64,000 bases of DNA from Gigaspora margarita (GCA_009809945.1 WTPW01000715.1:158862-222861); one strand, 5' to 3'; counted from the stretch's first letter, positions 1-12,582 are shown. The notes: generated by a model from the sequence alone, not told the origin. A program made the numbers and translations.

Positions 1-412
1 TAATGGTAAATAAGTAATTATGAACTTGTTTTGTGAACTTGTTTTGCTATTTTTATCTAGTAAAATCATTGAATGTTTGTTATAATCACAAGCTGAATAA
101 AGTGATTAATACGAATGAAAGAATTGTACGTAATGGTAAATAAGTAAATATGAACTTGTTTTGTGAACTTGTTTTGTTATTTTTATGTAGTAAAATTATT
201 AAATGTTCTTTATACTCACTCACTGAATGAAATGATTAATGCCAATGAAATGAGTACGTAATAGTAAATCAGCATTTATTTTCTTGTTTTGTGAACTTGT
301 TTTATAGTTTTACTTTGTAAGATTATTTTTAAATGTTCTTTATACTCACTCGCTGAATAAAATGATTAATGCAATAAAATTTGAATTGTATGTAATGGCA
401 AAGTGGCATGTA
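1..412. repeat. Tandem repeat, about 130-bp unit, 3.2 copies
   Basis: Units start at 1, 131, 259 and 393, each opening with a variant of taatggtaaataagtaa, followed by a doubled aacttgttttgtg motif and ending near gaattgtacg. The fourth copy is cut off after about 20 bases. The left window edge truncates the array, so its full size is unknown. No coding signal is seen. Confidence 0.85.
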
Positions 413-1198
413 AAGTGTTTTGGATATTTCTTTTTTTAAATTCGTCATATGATTAATTATTTCTGTATTTTTGGCAGACTAATTTTTATAAACTGGTTTT
501 TTATATAGGATAAAACGTAACTAATTCTGTAATTGTTTATGGGCTTGGATCGATTTGCATGGGCTTTTCCATCTATGTATATAAGAACGTAAGCATATGT
601 GGCCAATTTTTTCTAATTTGCACATGGGGCTTTTCCGCTATATGTGGATGGGCTTCTTTAATACCTATATGTAGATCACTTTTTCTGATTCGTTTTCAGA
701 TTTACCTGTTTCTGCAAAAGTCACATGTTAATTAAATATTGTTTTCTTAAGCCACAATCACATGATAAAAAAATATATATAAATACAAACCAATTACGAT
801 AAAAGAATTTTGGGGATCAGATCAGATCAGATCATAATGCATAGCTCTGATCAGAAAGCACAGAACATAAAATAAATAACATATACATTCATACATGTTC
901 AGTACGTATCATACGTATATATATAATATATATATACAATACAATACAATCCAATACAATACAATATATATAAAATTATATAATGACGATCTTTTCCTAT
1001 TTAACTAAAAAGGAAAAGTGGCAGATCACAAGTCACCTTTAAGCCATTAAAACAACACGCACATGGACAAACACGGACAAAAATGGCAAGGATCATAGAT
1101 ACTTCAACGAATAATCTTATATGGGAGTTAATACTTAAAAAATTATTTGGTTAATACGTATATTCTGCATAATATTGCAGTTCTCAAAAGGATCTACA
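413..1198. other. AT-rich spacer
   Basis: No gene is visible. There is a short atcag microsatellite near 817-835 and a tata/acaat-rich low-complexity stretch at about 910-970. Otherwise it is ordinary AT-rich sequence. Confidence 0.5.
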
Positions 1199-1345
1199 AT
1201 GAATTCGATCAAGCTTAAAGAATATAAAGAATATAAGGATACTCAAAAAAAATTAAGAAAGAATCGCAATGGCATGAGTTCTTAAAATTGGATAAAAAGC
1301 AATATCTAAACTTCAGGATAAGAACTTTATAGCTTTCAATAAACT
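1199..1345 (+). pseudogene. Relict exon, product not recognised
   Basis: A short open stretch at 1237-1329 reads with non-random codons (it includes QWHEFLKLDKK) but is closed by stops on both sides. A second frame from ATG 1200 gives a Lys/Glu-rich peptide that runs into the first by frameshift. Its position just upstream of the spliced gene at 1535-1961 suggests an earlier exon of the same decayed gene, which is an inference. The family is not recognised. Confidence 0.25.
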
Positions 1346-1534
1346 TTAATAAAGTTTTATATAATTGTATAATATATTGCAGAATGATCTATGAAATCAT
1401 GCAGCTTCTCGATTTTTGCATGGTGAACCTCTATCCTAGCAAACAAAGGGAAAGGCCAAGGAAGTTATTAAGGAAGTAAGAATTTGGAATTTATTAATAT
1501 ATCAATATTACAAAAACATATTACTTACTATTTT

Positions 1535-1961
1535 ATGAAGTTTAATGAAGCAAATCCAACATTTCCAGTTTCTGAGGCTGATTTTATTCTTTGTGACTGG
1601 CTTACTTCTTATTGTAATAGTATAGGTAAGTAAATTTTCATAACTTTTATTACTTATATTCTAAAATTTATTTATATCTATATTAGTTGATCAAGAAAAA
1701 AAGAAAAAAATTGCTAATGCAAGAGCAAAAGAGCTTGCATTACCACCACTAAAAAAAAATGTTCAACCTCCCATTCGAAGACGTAATGCAAGCCATGTCG
1801 ATATTGAAAGTACATTAGATATGGAAAATCAAGATGATATGACTAATCATTACAATATGGATTATCAAGATGATATGGATGAGGCAAATAAAATGTTTGG
1901 TCATACACAGGATTTTGACACTTCAATTCCTGTAATTAAAGCAACAAAAAATGTTAATTAA
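1535..1961 (+). CDS. Unrecognised two-exon gene, 121 residues
   Basis: Exon 1 (1535-1625) and exon 2 (1687-1961) are separated by a 61-nt intron with GTAAGT and TTAG borders. Splicing keeps the frame across a split codon, which supports a real gene. Exon 1 encodes a hydrophobic and aromatic segment (SEADFILCDWLTSYC). Exon 2 begins with a lysine-rich stretch, then has a PPLKKNVQPPIRRR basic motif that looks like a nuclear localisation signal, and ends acidic. The start could lie further upstream: a piece encoding KGKAKEVIKE ends at a GTAAG donor at 1476 and joins in frame to 1541, but a TAG at 1437 blocks it. Exon 2 is repeated downstream. The family is unknown, and it may be a remnant. Confidence 0.45.
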
Positions 1962-1976
1962 ACAAAAAAAGAAAAA

Positions 1977-2339
1977 ATGTCTAATGCAAAGCAAAAAAAA
2001 TGTGCATTATCGCCACCAAAAAAAAATACTCAACCTTCTGTTCGAAGACGTTCAAACTATATCAGTATAGAAAGTATCTCTGATAAAGATGCTATGATTA
2101 GCCATGCACAAAATCCTAGTCTTGTAACAAGAAATAATTATGATATTGAAAGTACTGGTCAAGATGACATGGATGATTCTGATACTTTAGCTTCTATAAT
2201 TAATACTTTGTCACGATCAAAAAAAAGTGATCGATCTCCTATGCAAGATATCATAAATAGTGAAAATGATGATAATACACAAGATTCTGATACTTCAGTT
2301 TCTGCGACTAATGCATTATTACCATTAAAAAGTTCTTGA
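1977..2339 (+). CDS. Duplicate of the preceding gene's last exon (120 residues)
   Basis: This open frame starts just after the stop of the previous gene and repeats its exon 2. The upstream copy has IANARAKELALPPLKKN and RRRNASHVDIEST; this one has MSNAKQKKCALSPPKKN and RRRSNYISIES. After that homologous head it continues in an acidic, Ser/Asp/Asn-rich, probably disordered tail. No promoter or intron is evident. It may be an alternative terminal exon, or a non-expressed duplicate that stayed open by chance. The function is not recognised. Confidence 0.35.
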   Translation: MSNAKQKKCALSPPKKNTQPSVRRRSNYISIESISDKDAMISHAQNPSLVTRNNYDIESTGQDDMDDSDTLASIINTLSRSKKSDRSPMQDIINSENDDNTQDSDTSVSATNALLPLKSS

Positions 2340-3094
2340 TCTTCTCATTCTATTAAAAAACCAAACATTAATCAAGACACTTTAACTCCCATAATGTCAT
2401 CACTAAAAAAAAGTCTTCGGTCTTCTGCTCAAAGACAAAATGGTATTGAGGATACTCTCAAGCAAAATGATACAATTGAAAACAATACACAGAGTGCTGG
2501 CACCTTGAATAATACAAGCAAGATTAACAAACCAAGTATTTTTTTATTTTTGTACCTTATTGCTTTCTGTTTTTGTTTTATTTATATATTCATGATATCA
2601 TCATCAAATTATCATTAAAAAATCTTCAGCCTTCTGTTAAAAACATAACAGTATTGAAGATACTCTCAAGCAAAATAAGCAAAATGGAATAGTCAAAAAC
2701 AATACACAATATGCTGGCGCCTCGAATAATACAAATAAGATTAATACCAGAACAAGTAATTGCTGTAATTTTTATACCTTCATGTTTTCTATTTTATTTA
2801 TTTTATTTATATGCCTGTGATGTCATCGTTAGAAAATCTTTAGTCTTCTCAAAACTATAATGGCATTGAAGATGTTTCTAAGCAAAATAGAATAGTCAAA
2901 AACAATATACAAGGTTCTGGCACCTCAGATAGTATAGGTAAAATTACCAGCGAAATAAGTATTTGTATTTTTTGTACCTTTCTGCTTTCTATTTATAATG
3001 CATTATTTACATAGGTAAAAAGAGAAAAGGAGAACGAAAGGCAAAAGAAACGAAAGCAAGGGTTAATAAGAAAACAAAGACTAATGAAAATTGA
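2340..3094 (+). repeat. Degenerate tandem exon copies (about 210-bp unit)
   Basis: Three further copies start near 2396, 2605 and 2822. Each has a variant of (a)aaaagtcttcggtcttctg, then a segment resembling ctcaagcaaaatgatac and aaaacaatacac, and a T-rich tail with tttgtacctt. The first still has a 74-codon frame (2397-2618) matching the SLKK and IEDT pattern of the upstream exon, with a hydrophobic tail. The last copy carries a possible splice donor at about 2937. An acceptor at 3011-3014 could lead to a short lysine-rich terminal exon ending at TGA 3092-3094. The array looks like serial duplication of one exon with its flanking intron. Confidence 0.55.
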
Positions 3095-3489
3095 AAGAAG
3101 TAGTAGAATTATGTGTTCTGCATAAATTATTGTATTGTTTTATTTGAAAGTGATAATTATTGCATGTGCATTATTATTATGTATATTGGTACTGTACAGT
3201 ACATAAATTTATTCAATAGCAATTCCAGCTTATATCCGTAAATTGTCTTGTAAATTTCAGTAAAGTCTCCATACAATTTCCATAATTTAATAAGTGTTGT
3301 TTTATATTACATTAATTTCAGTAAAATTTTCATTTAAATTCCATTATTTGAGTAGTATAATTCCACAAATATTCCATAAATATGCTACCTTTATGGAAAA
3401 GACATGGAAGTAATCTAATAGAAAAAATACGGAATTCAAATACGGAAAGATAATGGAAAAATAATGTTTAACTTTTTTTACAGGGTACG
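3095..3489. other. AT-rich spacer
   Basis: No gene or clear element is seen. There are scattered near-repeats of the ttccat/atggaa type, too short to define an element. Confidence 0.4.
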
Positions 3490-5723
3490 TAAGAATGGGA
3501 TGACTTTTAACAGTTGGCTGAAAGTAACATTAGCCATTTTGTCTCGAATATCAGAAATGATCAAATAGAGAGGAATAAGAGCTGAAATTTGAGGCATATC
3601 TTCTACAGCTTTCTTCTTTCAAGATACAGTAGTCTTCTTATCTTTAGTTACCTTCGAACTTTTAAGGGCAGAAATAGGGTTTAGATTCTTTGGTGACTTT
3701 AATTCTGTTATGATCTGCTTTGAGGTTTCTTCTACTTCATCCAAAACTTTTTCTTCCTCAAGTAATTCTGTGAGAGTCAAATCTTCTTTACGGTGTTTCT
3801 TGCTGCGGGTAGAATTAGCTGGTCTGTCAAATCCATCAACAGGAAAAAATAAAGGTCCTCTTGTTCAACATGAAGGTTGAAGAAATTCTAGGCTTCAGTT
3901 TCCTCAGGTCCAGTCGAAGGTACATTGTTATTGTTAGCAGGCAGATTGTTTCGAACTCTATTATTTTGACTAAGGGGAATAGCATTGCTACCAGTAGCTA
4001 CTATACTAGGACTTGTTTGAGGTCAATAGTTGGGCAATTGCGAGTGTAGTGACCCACCTGGCCACAGCAAATACAGGTGTAATGAGGAATATTGTTCCAG
4101 TTATTGGGGCCACAACAAGATGTTCCTTTTGACTCTTGCAATTTTGTTATCATACTAGTAAGGGGAGTGACAAAAATCAGGTGGTTTTTTAGGGGAGGAG
4201 GGGGTAAAAAAAGTTGAAATTATATATAAGAACCTGACTATATATATATTAAAGAAGAGGGAGGGGGGGTAGGCCTCTGATAAAAAATAATCAGGTGATT
4301 AATGACACGGCCCTAATGGCTTCCATTAATTTAATCAAAACATCTTCAGTTTTTGGTTTAGAAGGGTCGATAGGAGTTGCGTTAGAAGGCAGAAAGTTCG
4401 CAGGTGGCACTGAATAGGTACTCTGATAAAGAGATGGATATAGGGAGGATAAGTAAGGATTGTGATAGAGTGAATTTTGTTTTCAAAGGCTTTGGCCCTC
4501 TCATAAGCAGCTGTAAGAGAATTGGGCATGAAAGGAGAAACAGAAGTGACTAGTTCAGAGCGAAGGCTATTAATAAATATTTGTTCTTTGGTGGTACTAG
4601 GGTAATGATGACCACCTGACTCAACATGGCACAGTAACTCTTCAATTATCACATGATAGAAATCGACATCTTCGGTCAGTTCTTGCTTCCTTTGGGTTAG
4701 TTGGGCAAACTGTTTGCTATTAAGAGCAGGGGTCCTGAATTGGATAATAAAGTGAGAGCAGAAACTTTGCTCACTATTATCAGGGTCGTTTCATCAGTTG
4801 ATAGCTGGTTGGGCAGCCTGGGCCATAACCCACTATGTGGCAGTAGTGCCTTTCTGGTGTGGGATGATCATGAGGATTTTCTAGTTGTTTTGAACTTGAT
4901 TAGCTTCGAAGGCCTTTTCAACATCTTCGAGCCAAGTTAAGGGTCTTGTTCTCCACTAGCGAAGTCACAGTAGAGCACTAAACTCAGCTCTCTGTTTAGG
5001 GCTGGAACATTAATAGCAGGAATGTTGATTTAAGGGACCGGAGCATTCTGTATCTGAAGCATGAGGTTCCCTATTCGCTGTGCCAATAATGTAATAGGGT
5101 CATTTTGACCGTCACCCATAATTTGGTTACCCTGTGCTATAGGAATAGGCAAATCAAGATGGGGTTGATTGTCAACATCATTGGGGTCGATTAGAAGGGG
5201 AGCATTAATGTGTTATTATTCTGGGGCATAATTTGTTCAGGAAGGTTTTCTGCAAACATTCTGGTATTGTAGTTATCAGCTAAAAGGTCTTGGTCAAAAC
5301 GATCTGTATCTTGATAAGTTGTCAAAAACACGTTCATAAGAGTTGGAAAATCATCAGGTTCTTCACTATAATGGAAACTAAAATGAAATGGCTAATCAAC
5401 TGATCAGAGATATAATTGACCTCAAAGTTGTCAAGCTGTTCAAATCATCTTATTGCGTACTGGGAATAGCCTGAGGCTGGTTAGAATATAATAAACCAGG
5501 CCCAAAAGGTAATAAAATGAGAAAGAGAATTTTGAGAAGAATAACAGAAAGCACAAGAATCATTACAGTAATACTTGTTTATATATTCAATAGCCTGCAG
5601 TGTTTTTTCAAATAAATAATGATAATGGTTATGTTCTACAATATTTCTCAAATGTTGTTCAAAATTATTTATACAGGCCTGAATACTGACAGGCGTGTAT
5701 ATCTCCACACGATTAGCGCCAAA
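3490..5723 (-). pseudogene. gag: Ty3/gypsy gag fragment with zinc knuckle and primer-binding site
   Basis: This is a decayed retrotransposon capsid region read on the minus strand. The frame at 4335-4652 matches, residue for residue in many places, the gag of the full Ty3 element at 46762-47130 (for example GGHHYP against GGLHYP, and FERTKAFEN-like motifs). Downstream, codons at 4075 to 4034 form a CX2CX4HX4C knuckle (CICCGQVGHYTRNC). At 5706-5723 the minus strand reads TTTGGCGCTAATCGTGTG, the same position and sequence type as the primer-binding site beside the 5' LTR of the full element. No protease, RT or integrase is found, so this is a truncated copy of a related family. Several frame breaks are present. 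Confidence 0.7.
4034..4075 (-). other. Gag CCHC zinc knuckle
   Basis: Fourteen minus-strand codons read C-I-C-C-G-Q-V-G-H-Y-T-R-N-C, an exact CX2CX4HX4C spacing. This motif binds genomic RNA in retrotransposon nucleocapsids. Here it lies in a broken frame. Confidence 0.8.
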
Positions 5724-6849
5724 TATTACTATCAAAAATGGGAGAGCCTCAGATTAAGGACCAGATTTAGTCAGCAATAGTAAACTAAAGGTAACAATAA
5801 AGTAAAGATATTGGGATGTCAAAACAAGAGGAAATTATACTGATTGGGCACTCAGTATAAAAGAAATTGGATATTGGGGTGGGGGCTTAAGTGGATAGTA
5901 GAGTGATAATTAGGTTATTAGGATTAATGTAGTCAATTCAGTTTTATAGATAGATGAGACAGTAATTAGGCTGATATTTCAATATAAAGCTTGAATGTAT
6001 TAGCATTTCGGATGGATTATGGGGTTATTAACTTAAGGGATCAATTATAACAATGTAATCAATTAATTTATCAAATAATGCTCAGATCAATAATGTATTG
6101 AAGTAAGCAACTAATAAATAATACAACAAGCAAACAATGTGAGAATTCGATAATTTACGATAAAGGTTTATAAGTTCTTTACAGCTTTGAAATGCCTATA
6201 ACTTATAATTTCAGTTTATGATTAAGATCAATGTCTAAAAAAACTTTATTAAAGCAAATTTCTGGCTTTATATACATAATCGTTATACATAAATAATTTA
6301 AACTAGTCTATTTGTCAGATGATTGCAGTTTGTTATTCTTAATCTTAGTATAGATATAATTTTAGATGACAATATTCATTGAATTAATTGTATGGCTCTC
6401 TATCTGCCAAGAACAGGGTGGTAATAATTGAATGCTTCAAGTGCATTAATCTTTTCCATAGATTTCTAACCATGTGCTTCCCTTTTGCAGGAGAGCGATT
6501 TGGTAATATTTAAATGCTTTATTTGCATTCGTCCTTAGAGGAAGCAAATTTAATTCATACAGAATTGTTTTATGTGTTGTGCTATTACATGATAAAAGAT
6601 TAAAGGGCTTTTTCATTAAAGAATTATATTAAGCTGGGGCTCATTCGATCTATTTATGCAGCATGATTAAATAATAAGAGAAATAAGAAAATAATAGATT
6701 GAAGAGATAAATAAAGAAAGATATTCAAAAAAAAGAAATGTAGTACTGAAGTACAATCAAAAGAAAGTTCAGAAGTGATCGATGTATTGTGATCAGTCAA
6801 TTGGTAAGGGCAAAATATAGAAAGTTCAGTTGGTAGAGGTTAACTATAT
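5724..6849. other. Possible LTR remnant, then AT-rich spacer
   Basis: Directly next to the primer-binding site the sequence resembles the start of the Ty3 LTR at 47621 (tattactatc against tgtaactatt, and a shared gggagag). The far LTR border cannot be recognised, so its extent is unknown. The rest shows no gene. Confidence 0.3.
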
Positions 6850-7279
6850 CAGCAAATTTTATATATAGATATATATCGATTACTAACCATGTGGATATAT
6901 ATTGATTACACACAACCCTGCTATGATTTATCGATAGTGATAGTAATCGATATATATCAGATATAGATATTAATTGATATATAACGATAGTGATTGTATT
7001 CGATACATATCCATGATAGTTTATAATCAATATACAAAATGCATCTGTTCACATAATCATGCTTTTTTATTTATTATTATTATTATATATTATTTTAAAT
7101 TAAATATACAATATTCGCAAGTTTTCACAATTTAATATAAAATTTTATTTTTTTATTTATTATTTTATATTATATTTTAAATATTACATATTTTATTATA
7201 TATTATTATAAAAAAATACAAAAAAATAAAACCAAAAAAGAACAAAACTGAAAAAAAATAACGAAAATAAAATGAAAAT

Positions 7280-7990
7280 AAAAAAAAATAAACTATTATA
7301 TTTGCTTATATTTGCTTATATTTGCTTATTTTCGATTATATTCACTTATATTTGCTCATATTCGCTACTACTTGCAAAGTGCCAGAGAAGTTAGAATTGG
7401 TGTTCTTGTAAAGTGCCGAAATAGTTACTTCATTTTCTTGTGCAAAGTTCTAAAGAATTAAGGAATAAAAAAAAACAACAAAAAACAAAAAGTAAACCCA
7501 AAAAATAATGAAAAAAAATGAAAACGAAAAAAATAAACTATTATATTTGCTTCTATTCGCTTATATTCACTTCTATTCGCTTATATTTGCTTTTTTTCGC
7601 TACTTTCTAAGTAAAAAAATAAAAAAAAAACTATTTCTCAGAAGTGTTAGTGTTACACCACCTATACAAATGCAAATAAAACAAAAAAATTACTCTATAC
7701 GACCCCGTACAAATGCAAGAGAATGAGTAAGACCACCTATACGAATGCAAGAGAAATGAGCAAGACCACCTCGTACAAATGCAAGAGAAGAAAAACAAAT
7801 AGACCACCTACAAGAACACTAAAAATCTACACAATACCATCAACAAGAATACTGAAAGGCACGTAAAGCCATTCCACAAGAACACTAACAACACTAGCTA
7901 GCAACAATTCCAATGATGAACCAAATGACGATATCAACTACAACACCAGCAATGACACAAACTAGGACAACACCAATGCGTTGCCTTGCG
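7280..7990. repeat. Short-motif repeat tract inside CATCAG copy 1
   Basis: The tract has repeated tatatttgctta/tattcgctta motifs (7285-7375 and 7545-7610), scattered gttcttgtaaagtgcc-like motifs, and at 7720-7800 repeats of agaccacctatacgaatgcaagag. The same gttcttg(c/t)aaagtgcc word recurs in copy 3 at 58450-59360. Its reverse complement (acaagaac) dominates copy 2 at 31660-32000. Open frames here are artefacts of the repeats. Confidence 0.55.
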
Positions 7991-9782
7991 CAAGATTTCA
8001 GAAAGTCACTATATTTCATACCAAAAAGTATTTTTTTGTAGAAATAAAATAAAAAAAATTAAAAAATAATAAATAAAAGAAAAAAAATGAAAAAACAAAT
8101 GAAACAAAATGATACTAAACGAAACGAAACATAACAAAAAAAAACAAAATGAAAATGAAAAAACAATGTAAAAGTGATAGAAGATCTAAATTATAAACAA
8201 AAAAAATAAACAAAGATCTAATCTGATCTTGTACTATGATCATCGAAATATTTTGAAACATTTTGAAAATATTAATCAAATGCGTCCTTGGTATGTCCAG
8301 GATACAGATCTACTGACAGTCTTAAAATATATCTTTTCACTATATATCAGAAAAGACTAAATATTGTTAAAGAGCAAACATATCGATATATACCAGTAAA
8401 TGATAAATATCGTTAAATAACTAATTATCGATATATATCAGGTTATATTAATATCAATATAAATTATACTAGTATGATCACATGAATGTGTAACATGAAA
8501 TGTGAGAGGGATGGTTCCGTTCAACTTTTTTGATGTTCACTATGCTGATTTTTGAAGAATATTTTTAGTGTGGGTAATAGTTTTTATTTTTCCAATTCAG
8601 GCAGGGGTTATGGTGATTCTGACAGCACAGAACTACACAGAATGTATATTGAATGATGGTGTAGGAAATATATTCTGAATGTGTATGTAAATATGTTGTG
8701 ATCGGTGGATACTTATTATATACAATACTTGTCAAAAATAATATTTATATGTTGTAATTGACTAATAGTATAGGATACTTGTTTTTGAAATTATGCGTGA
8801 TCTGATTTCGAGTAATAATAATAAAATACTTTTATTACAATACATGAAACTGTTTAAGTTCTTGTAATCCTAATAAGGGAGTTACATAACTGATTTTTGA
8901 TAGATTTCGATTGTTATCAGTTATCGATATCGATAAAATATTGTTTTTGATTTGCTATATCCAAAAACCGTAATCAGACAGTGAGAAAATTTAGAATATG
9001 AACAATTATGACGATCTATTTAAATTTGTAATTATTGAGACATAAGATCATTTGCATGATAATATTGTAATAAACATTATAATTTGTAATTAATCCAGTA
9101 ATCTATCATGAATTAATATTTTTTAAAAAATCAATTTTTGTTTGTTATACACACTTTGTATTAACGAGATTTAAAAGATTGACTTCCATTCGTTATGCGC
9201 ATTTTGTATCTTTGAAATTAGACTGAGATATGGACAACATTAATAACATCACATACTGTGTATCACCAGAGTGGTAAGGTTATAACCATAAATCATAATA
9301 ATAATTTGGACGCAAACTAACTCAACCCCAACCACATATTATGATTATTAGAATAATAAGTAAGTTTTGTATAGGAATTTTTTTAGTAATTCTTGATAGA
9401 AGCCACAATAATTTTGTTGCAAACTCAACTTTTAAACATATTATATGTCGAGTAAGTTTGTAATAAAATTTTTTATAGTAATTCATGATAGAAATTGTGA
9501 AAATTCTAATACATAATAATTCACCTTTTAATTATTACTGATATAAACTACAATGGCTTATCCATAATTACATGCTGCACATTGTGAGAGTAGTAAGTAT
9601 TGGGTATACAATTAAAAACTATTAACAGTACAACAATCTAATCAAACCATGCCTTTTAATCATGCAAGACTCTTGAACCTTGAATTGGTAGACAAAAAGG
9701 AGCGTGGTTGATTTGGTCTGGGTTTCAAAGTTCTTTTAGGGTCTTGCTGTGGTATGGTCAAACAAAAATAAGCTAGGATGGT

Positions 9783-9866
9783 ATGTCCAATTGGTTTCAA
9801 ATTTTTTTTTGACGTGTCCAATTGAAAATGGACATATGTCCAAAAAAATTGAAGCCAATTGGACAT
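9783..9866. repeat. 84-bp inverted repeat (small MITE or hairpin)
   Basis: Arms atgtccaattggtttcaaat and its complement enclose a short spacer. The spacer itself contains gtccaatt and ggacat words. It could be a very short MITE. Confidence 0.5.
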
Positions 9867-10026
9867 AGTAACATGCAATCCCTGAAGATAAGTATCTCTA
9901 GGATTTCTTGTGAATAGTTCTTCTGTTGGCTCAAATCTCACTCTATTTATATTCTAGTTACAAGGGTTGAAAGGCTCTTATAATAGAAATGCATTAATTC
10001 TGATATAAACTAACTCGACCTTGATA

Positions 10027-10150
10027 CATTCCTTGTAAGAAAAGTGGTACAGGTTGTTGTATGGGTTGGTGTTGGGAATGCTCAAAATGGCATGAATCTT
10101 GTGGCATGCACAGGAATGTTTTATGGAATAGCATGGTAAAAATGATACAG
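10027..10150. repeat. Partial copy of the CCCTRTAAG MITE family
   Basis: The run from ccttgtaagaaaagtggtac through the interior (ggttggtgttgggaatgctc, aaaatggca) is the reverse complement of the right part of the MITE at 18887-19541. Only one end is present. Confidence 0.5.
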
Positions 10151-10907
10151 TAAGAAAGCGAAACATTACCCTTCTTATATCATCACTTTACACTACTGAC
10201 AAACTAAATCAACTTAACTCAATGCTCAAGACTTCTAAACCTTGAATCAGCAGGCAGAAAGAGGCGTGGAAGATTTGGTCTGGGTCTCAAGGTTTGGAGA
10301 GTCTTAGTAAGGCAGAGACAAACTTGATCCAAGTAACTAGAGTCAAATCGAGCTCTAGATTGTGTCACAAGACTCTAAATTAAGTCATGGGATTATACTT
10401 TAATATTTTATTGGGATAGAATAATAATATAAAAAAAAAATCAGTATTATATCATTTATCTATCAGGTAAATTCTAACGATAACACTTCTACTCTAATTT
10501 CGAAGGTTATTGCTTTACAAATTGATCTCTATCTATATGATTTCTTAACTACAGGATTTTTTTAACTACAGAACTTTCAAACTCATGCTAGGACTAGAAC
10601 TAAAGCTACTTTGAACTTCAACTACTCTACTGTGAAGACAAAAGCTGTCGTATTTATACTTTTACGTTACTGCGCTAATTCTATTCTCATACCTGTGAAC
10701 CGGTCCAATTTCTTAGAGATTCAACATGCTAGTGAAATAACACCCTATAAGAAAAGTAATCAGGTATAATACAGAAAAATAGTATAGGCTCATGGCAATG
10801 GAATGTACTATTATTTCAAATTTTGCTCGCACATATGATTGTACTGGCCCTGTGCTGCATCACACGCTGCGCAGCTATCTTAGTTATTAGATTTATATCA
10901 CAATGTA

Positions 10908-11033
10908 GCAGACCTATTACTATCGATATATAGCAATATTTGGTTAATTTTCGATATATATCAAATATTTTTAATAGGTTATATATCGATAATTAACAAA
11001 TATCGCTATATATCAATAGTAATAGGTCTGCTA
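10908..11033. repeat. 126-bp palindrome of tatatcgata motifs
   Basis: The sequence from gcagacctattactatcgat on the left is mirrored at the right end (atcaatagtaataggtctgc). It lies near the right end of CATCAG copy 1 and is built from the same subterminal words. Confidence 0.7.
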
Positions 11034-11453
11034 GATTGCGATATGAATCTAATAAATGATTTATATCGGTATTAATATAATCAATATATATCGATAATTG
11101 GTTATTTAATGATATTTATCATTTACTAGTATATATTTATTTTAGTTATGTATCGTTATATAACCTAAATTATTGATATATGCCGTTATTTTCTAATCGA
11201 TATTCATCGATTTATTGCTATATATCGATATATATCTATATAAAAAATTTTTTGATGTAAGAAAAAAAATTGTTGTCACATGATAACAACGAATTCAGAC
11301 TCTAGATCATCTGATCATGGCTGTGTAAAGATGTCGATCATCGCATATCTAACAATATTTGAGTCAAGATTTTGTGGATGAACACTATGTATAAACTAAA
11401 CCAAATACTTCATACTCCGTACTATGTTCCTGGTACCAGATTTGACTATATTG

Positions 11454-12119
11454 TAGTGATACAGGCTAATCCCAAAGGCTTGGACTGACCCGGGCGAGAA
11501 AATTACTCAGGCCGGTCGACCGGGCCGACCATATTATTAAAAAATTTTTAGTCAATCCAAAATTACCAACCACACCTATAATATGATCTCCTAACAATAA
11601 TTTAGGTAATTTTACTGAACAAATTACCATACCTCAAAAAATTCTCGTGTTTATGTTGGTTGACTATCTATCATGCTGAAATTTTCCAATATTACATTTA
11701 CTTAATGCTAGCCGAACCTATGATTAATTTCAACCTAATTCGACAACTTGCCCAAAAGTTCTGGTAACTTGCATCAATGATCTTAGTAACTTACCATTTG
11801 GTAATTATCAGCAGTTAAGTCAACTGCGGAATTAAGTCCTTAAAAATTATTTAGTGGCCTGACAAGAAGTAAAATAATTAGTCAGTCAGAAAAGTTCTTA
11901 TTCGTCCATTGAACTAAGAAAGATTAATTTGGATTAGCTTATTGATGGACTGACTATTGGTGGTTTCTATTAACATTAAAGCGGATAAAAGGCTGAGAAA
12001 TAGATTGATTTAAAATCCTAACTTTATCTTAGTCAGTCCGCCTGGCCCGTGAATGCATGGGTCGACCTTTGGCCTGCCCTCCCGCCTGGCCGATGGGCCG
12101 GGGTCAGCCCATATCACTA
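11454..12119. mobile_element. hAT-type MITE, 666 bp, 8-bp target duplication
   Basis: The ends read tagtgatacaggctaatcc and, on the other strand, tagtgatatgggctgacccc. They are flanked by a perfect 8-bp duplication, ctatattg (11446-11453 and 12120-12127). The subterminal regions are GC-rich compared with everything around them. There is no transposase frame. An 8-bp duplication with TAG..CTA ends is the hallmark of the hAT superfamily. Confidence 0.8.
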
Positions 12120-12177
12120 CTATATTGCTGCGCTTAGCTATATTTGATCAGCTAACATTCGTAAATTTTTAGGGTGT

Positions 12178-12570
12178 CCAATCAGATTCCAGATTTTGCT
12201 GATGAATGCAAAACTCGAACTAAACCATCCACTTCGTACTTCGTACAATGTTCCTGGTATTTGATAAAGATTAGTGCTATCAATGGCTGCGAATGCCAAA
12301 TGATGAAAAGATCTATGGGTTGAAGGATCAAAATAAAATCTTACAAGTTTTCAATTTGATGATCTTGACTAATAATTAGTAATAGTGATCGAACCGATAA
12401 AAAAACAAAAAAAAAAAGATTATTTCCTTTGAATTAACCACATGAAATACAGTAATTGACAATTAAATCTACAGATTGGTGGCGAATGATAGATGATGAA
12501 AAGATCAACAGTTGCAAATACCAAATGACGAAAGATCTATGGGTTGAAGGATGAAATAAAAAATTGTAGT
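12178..12570. repeat. Diverged repeats shared with flanking DNA
   Basis: The stretch 12185-12265 (ctaaaccatccacttcgtac, tgttcctggta) is a direct repeat of 11365-11440. An inverted relative lies at about 17955-18000. Within this stretch, gatgaaaagatctatgggtt recurs at 12302 and again near 12525, so it is an imperfect tandem. Confidence 0.45.
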
Positions 12571-12582
12571 ATTAGATATATA

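Larger units (their letters stand above)
9655..10320. repeat. Direct repeat pair, about 100 bp
   Basis: The blocks at about 9660-9750 and 10225-10315 share the order ctcaagact/gcaagact, aaccttgaat, ggcgtgg/agcgtgg, gatttggtctgggt. They are diverged direct repeats separated by about 560 bp. Confidence 0.5.
6850..11254. mobile_element. CATCAG-family long TIR element, copy 1
   Basis: The left end (tatcagcaaattttatatat, from about 6848) is mirrored at 11254 by an end that reads catcaaaaaattttttatat on the other strand. Behind both ends come dense subterminal copies of atcgatatatatcgat. Segments at about 8385-8470 and 11065-11130 are inverted copies of each other. The interior at 8160-8330 matches the interior of copy 3 at 59180-59300 (gatctaatctgatcttgta). 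No transposase is seen, so it is non-autonomous. No target duplication is evident. Other repeats are nested in its right half. Confidence 0.55.

Noticed and set aside
5724-6849. A complete 5' LTR for the gag fragment
   Set aside because: Only the first few tens of bases resemble the Ty3 LTR; no far border, TG..CA end or target duplication could be located.
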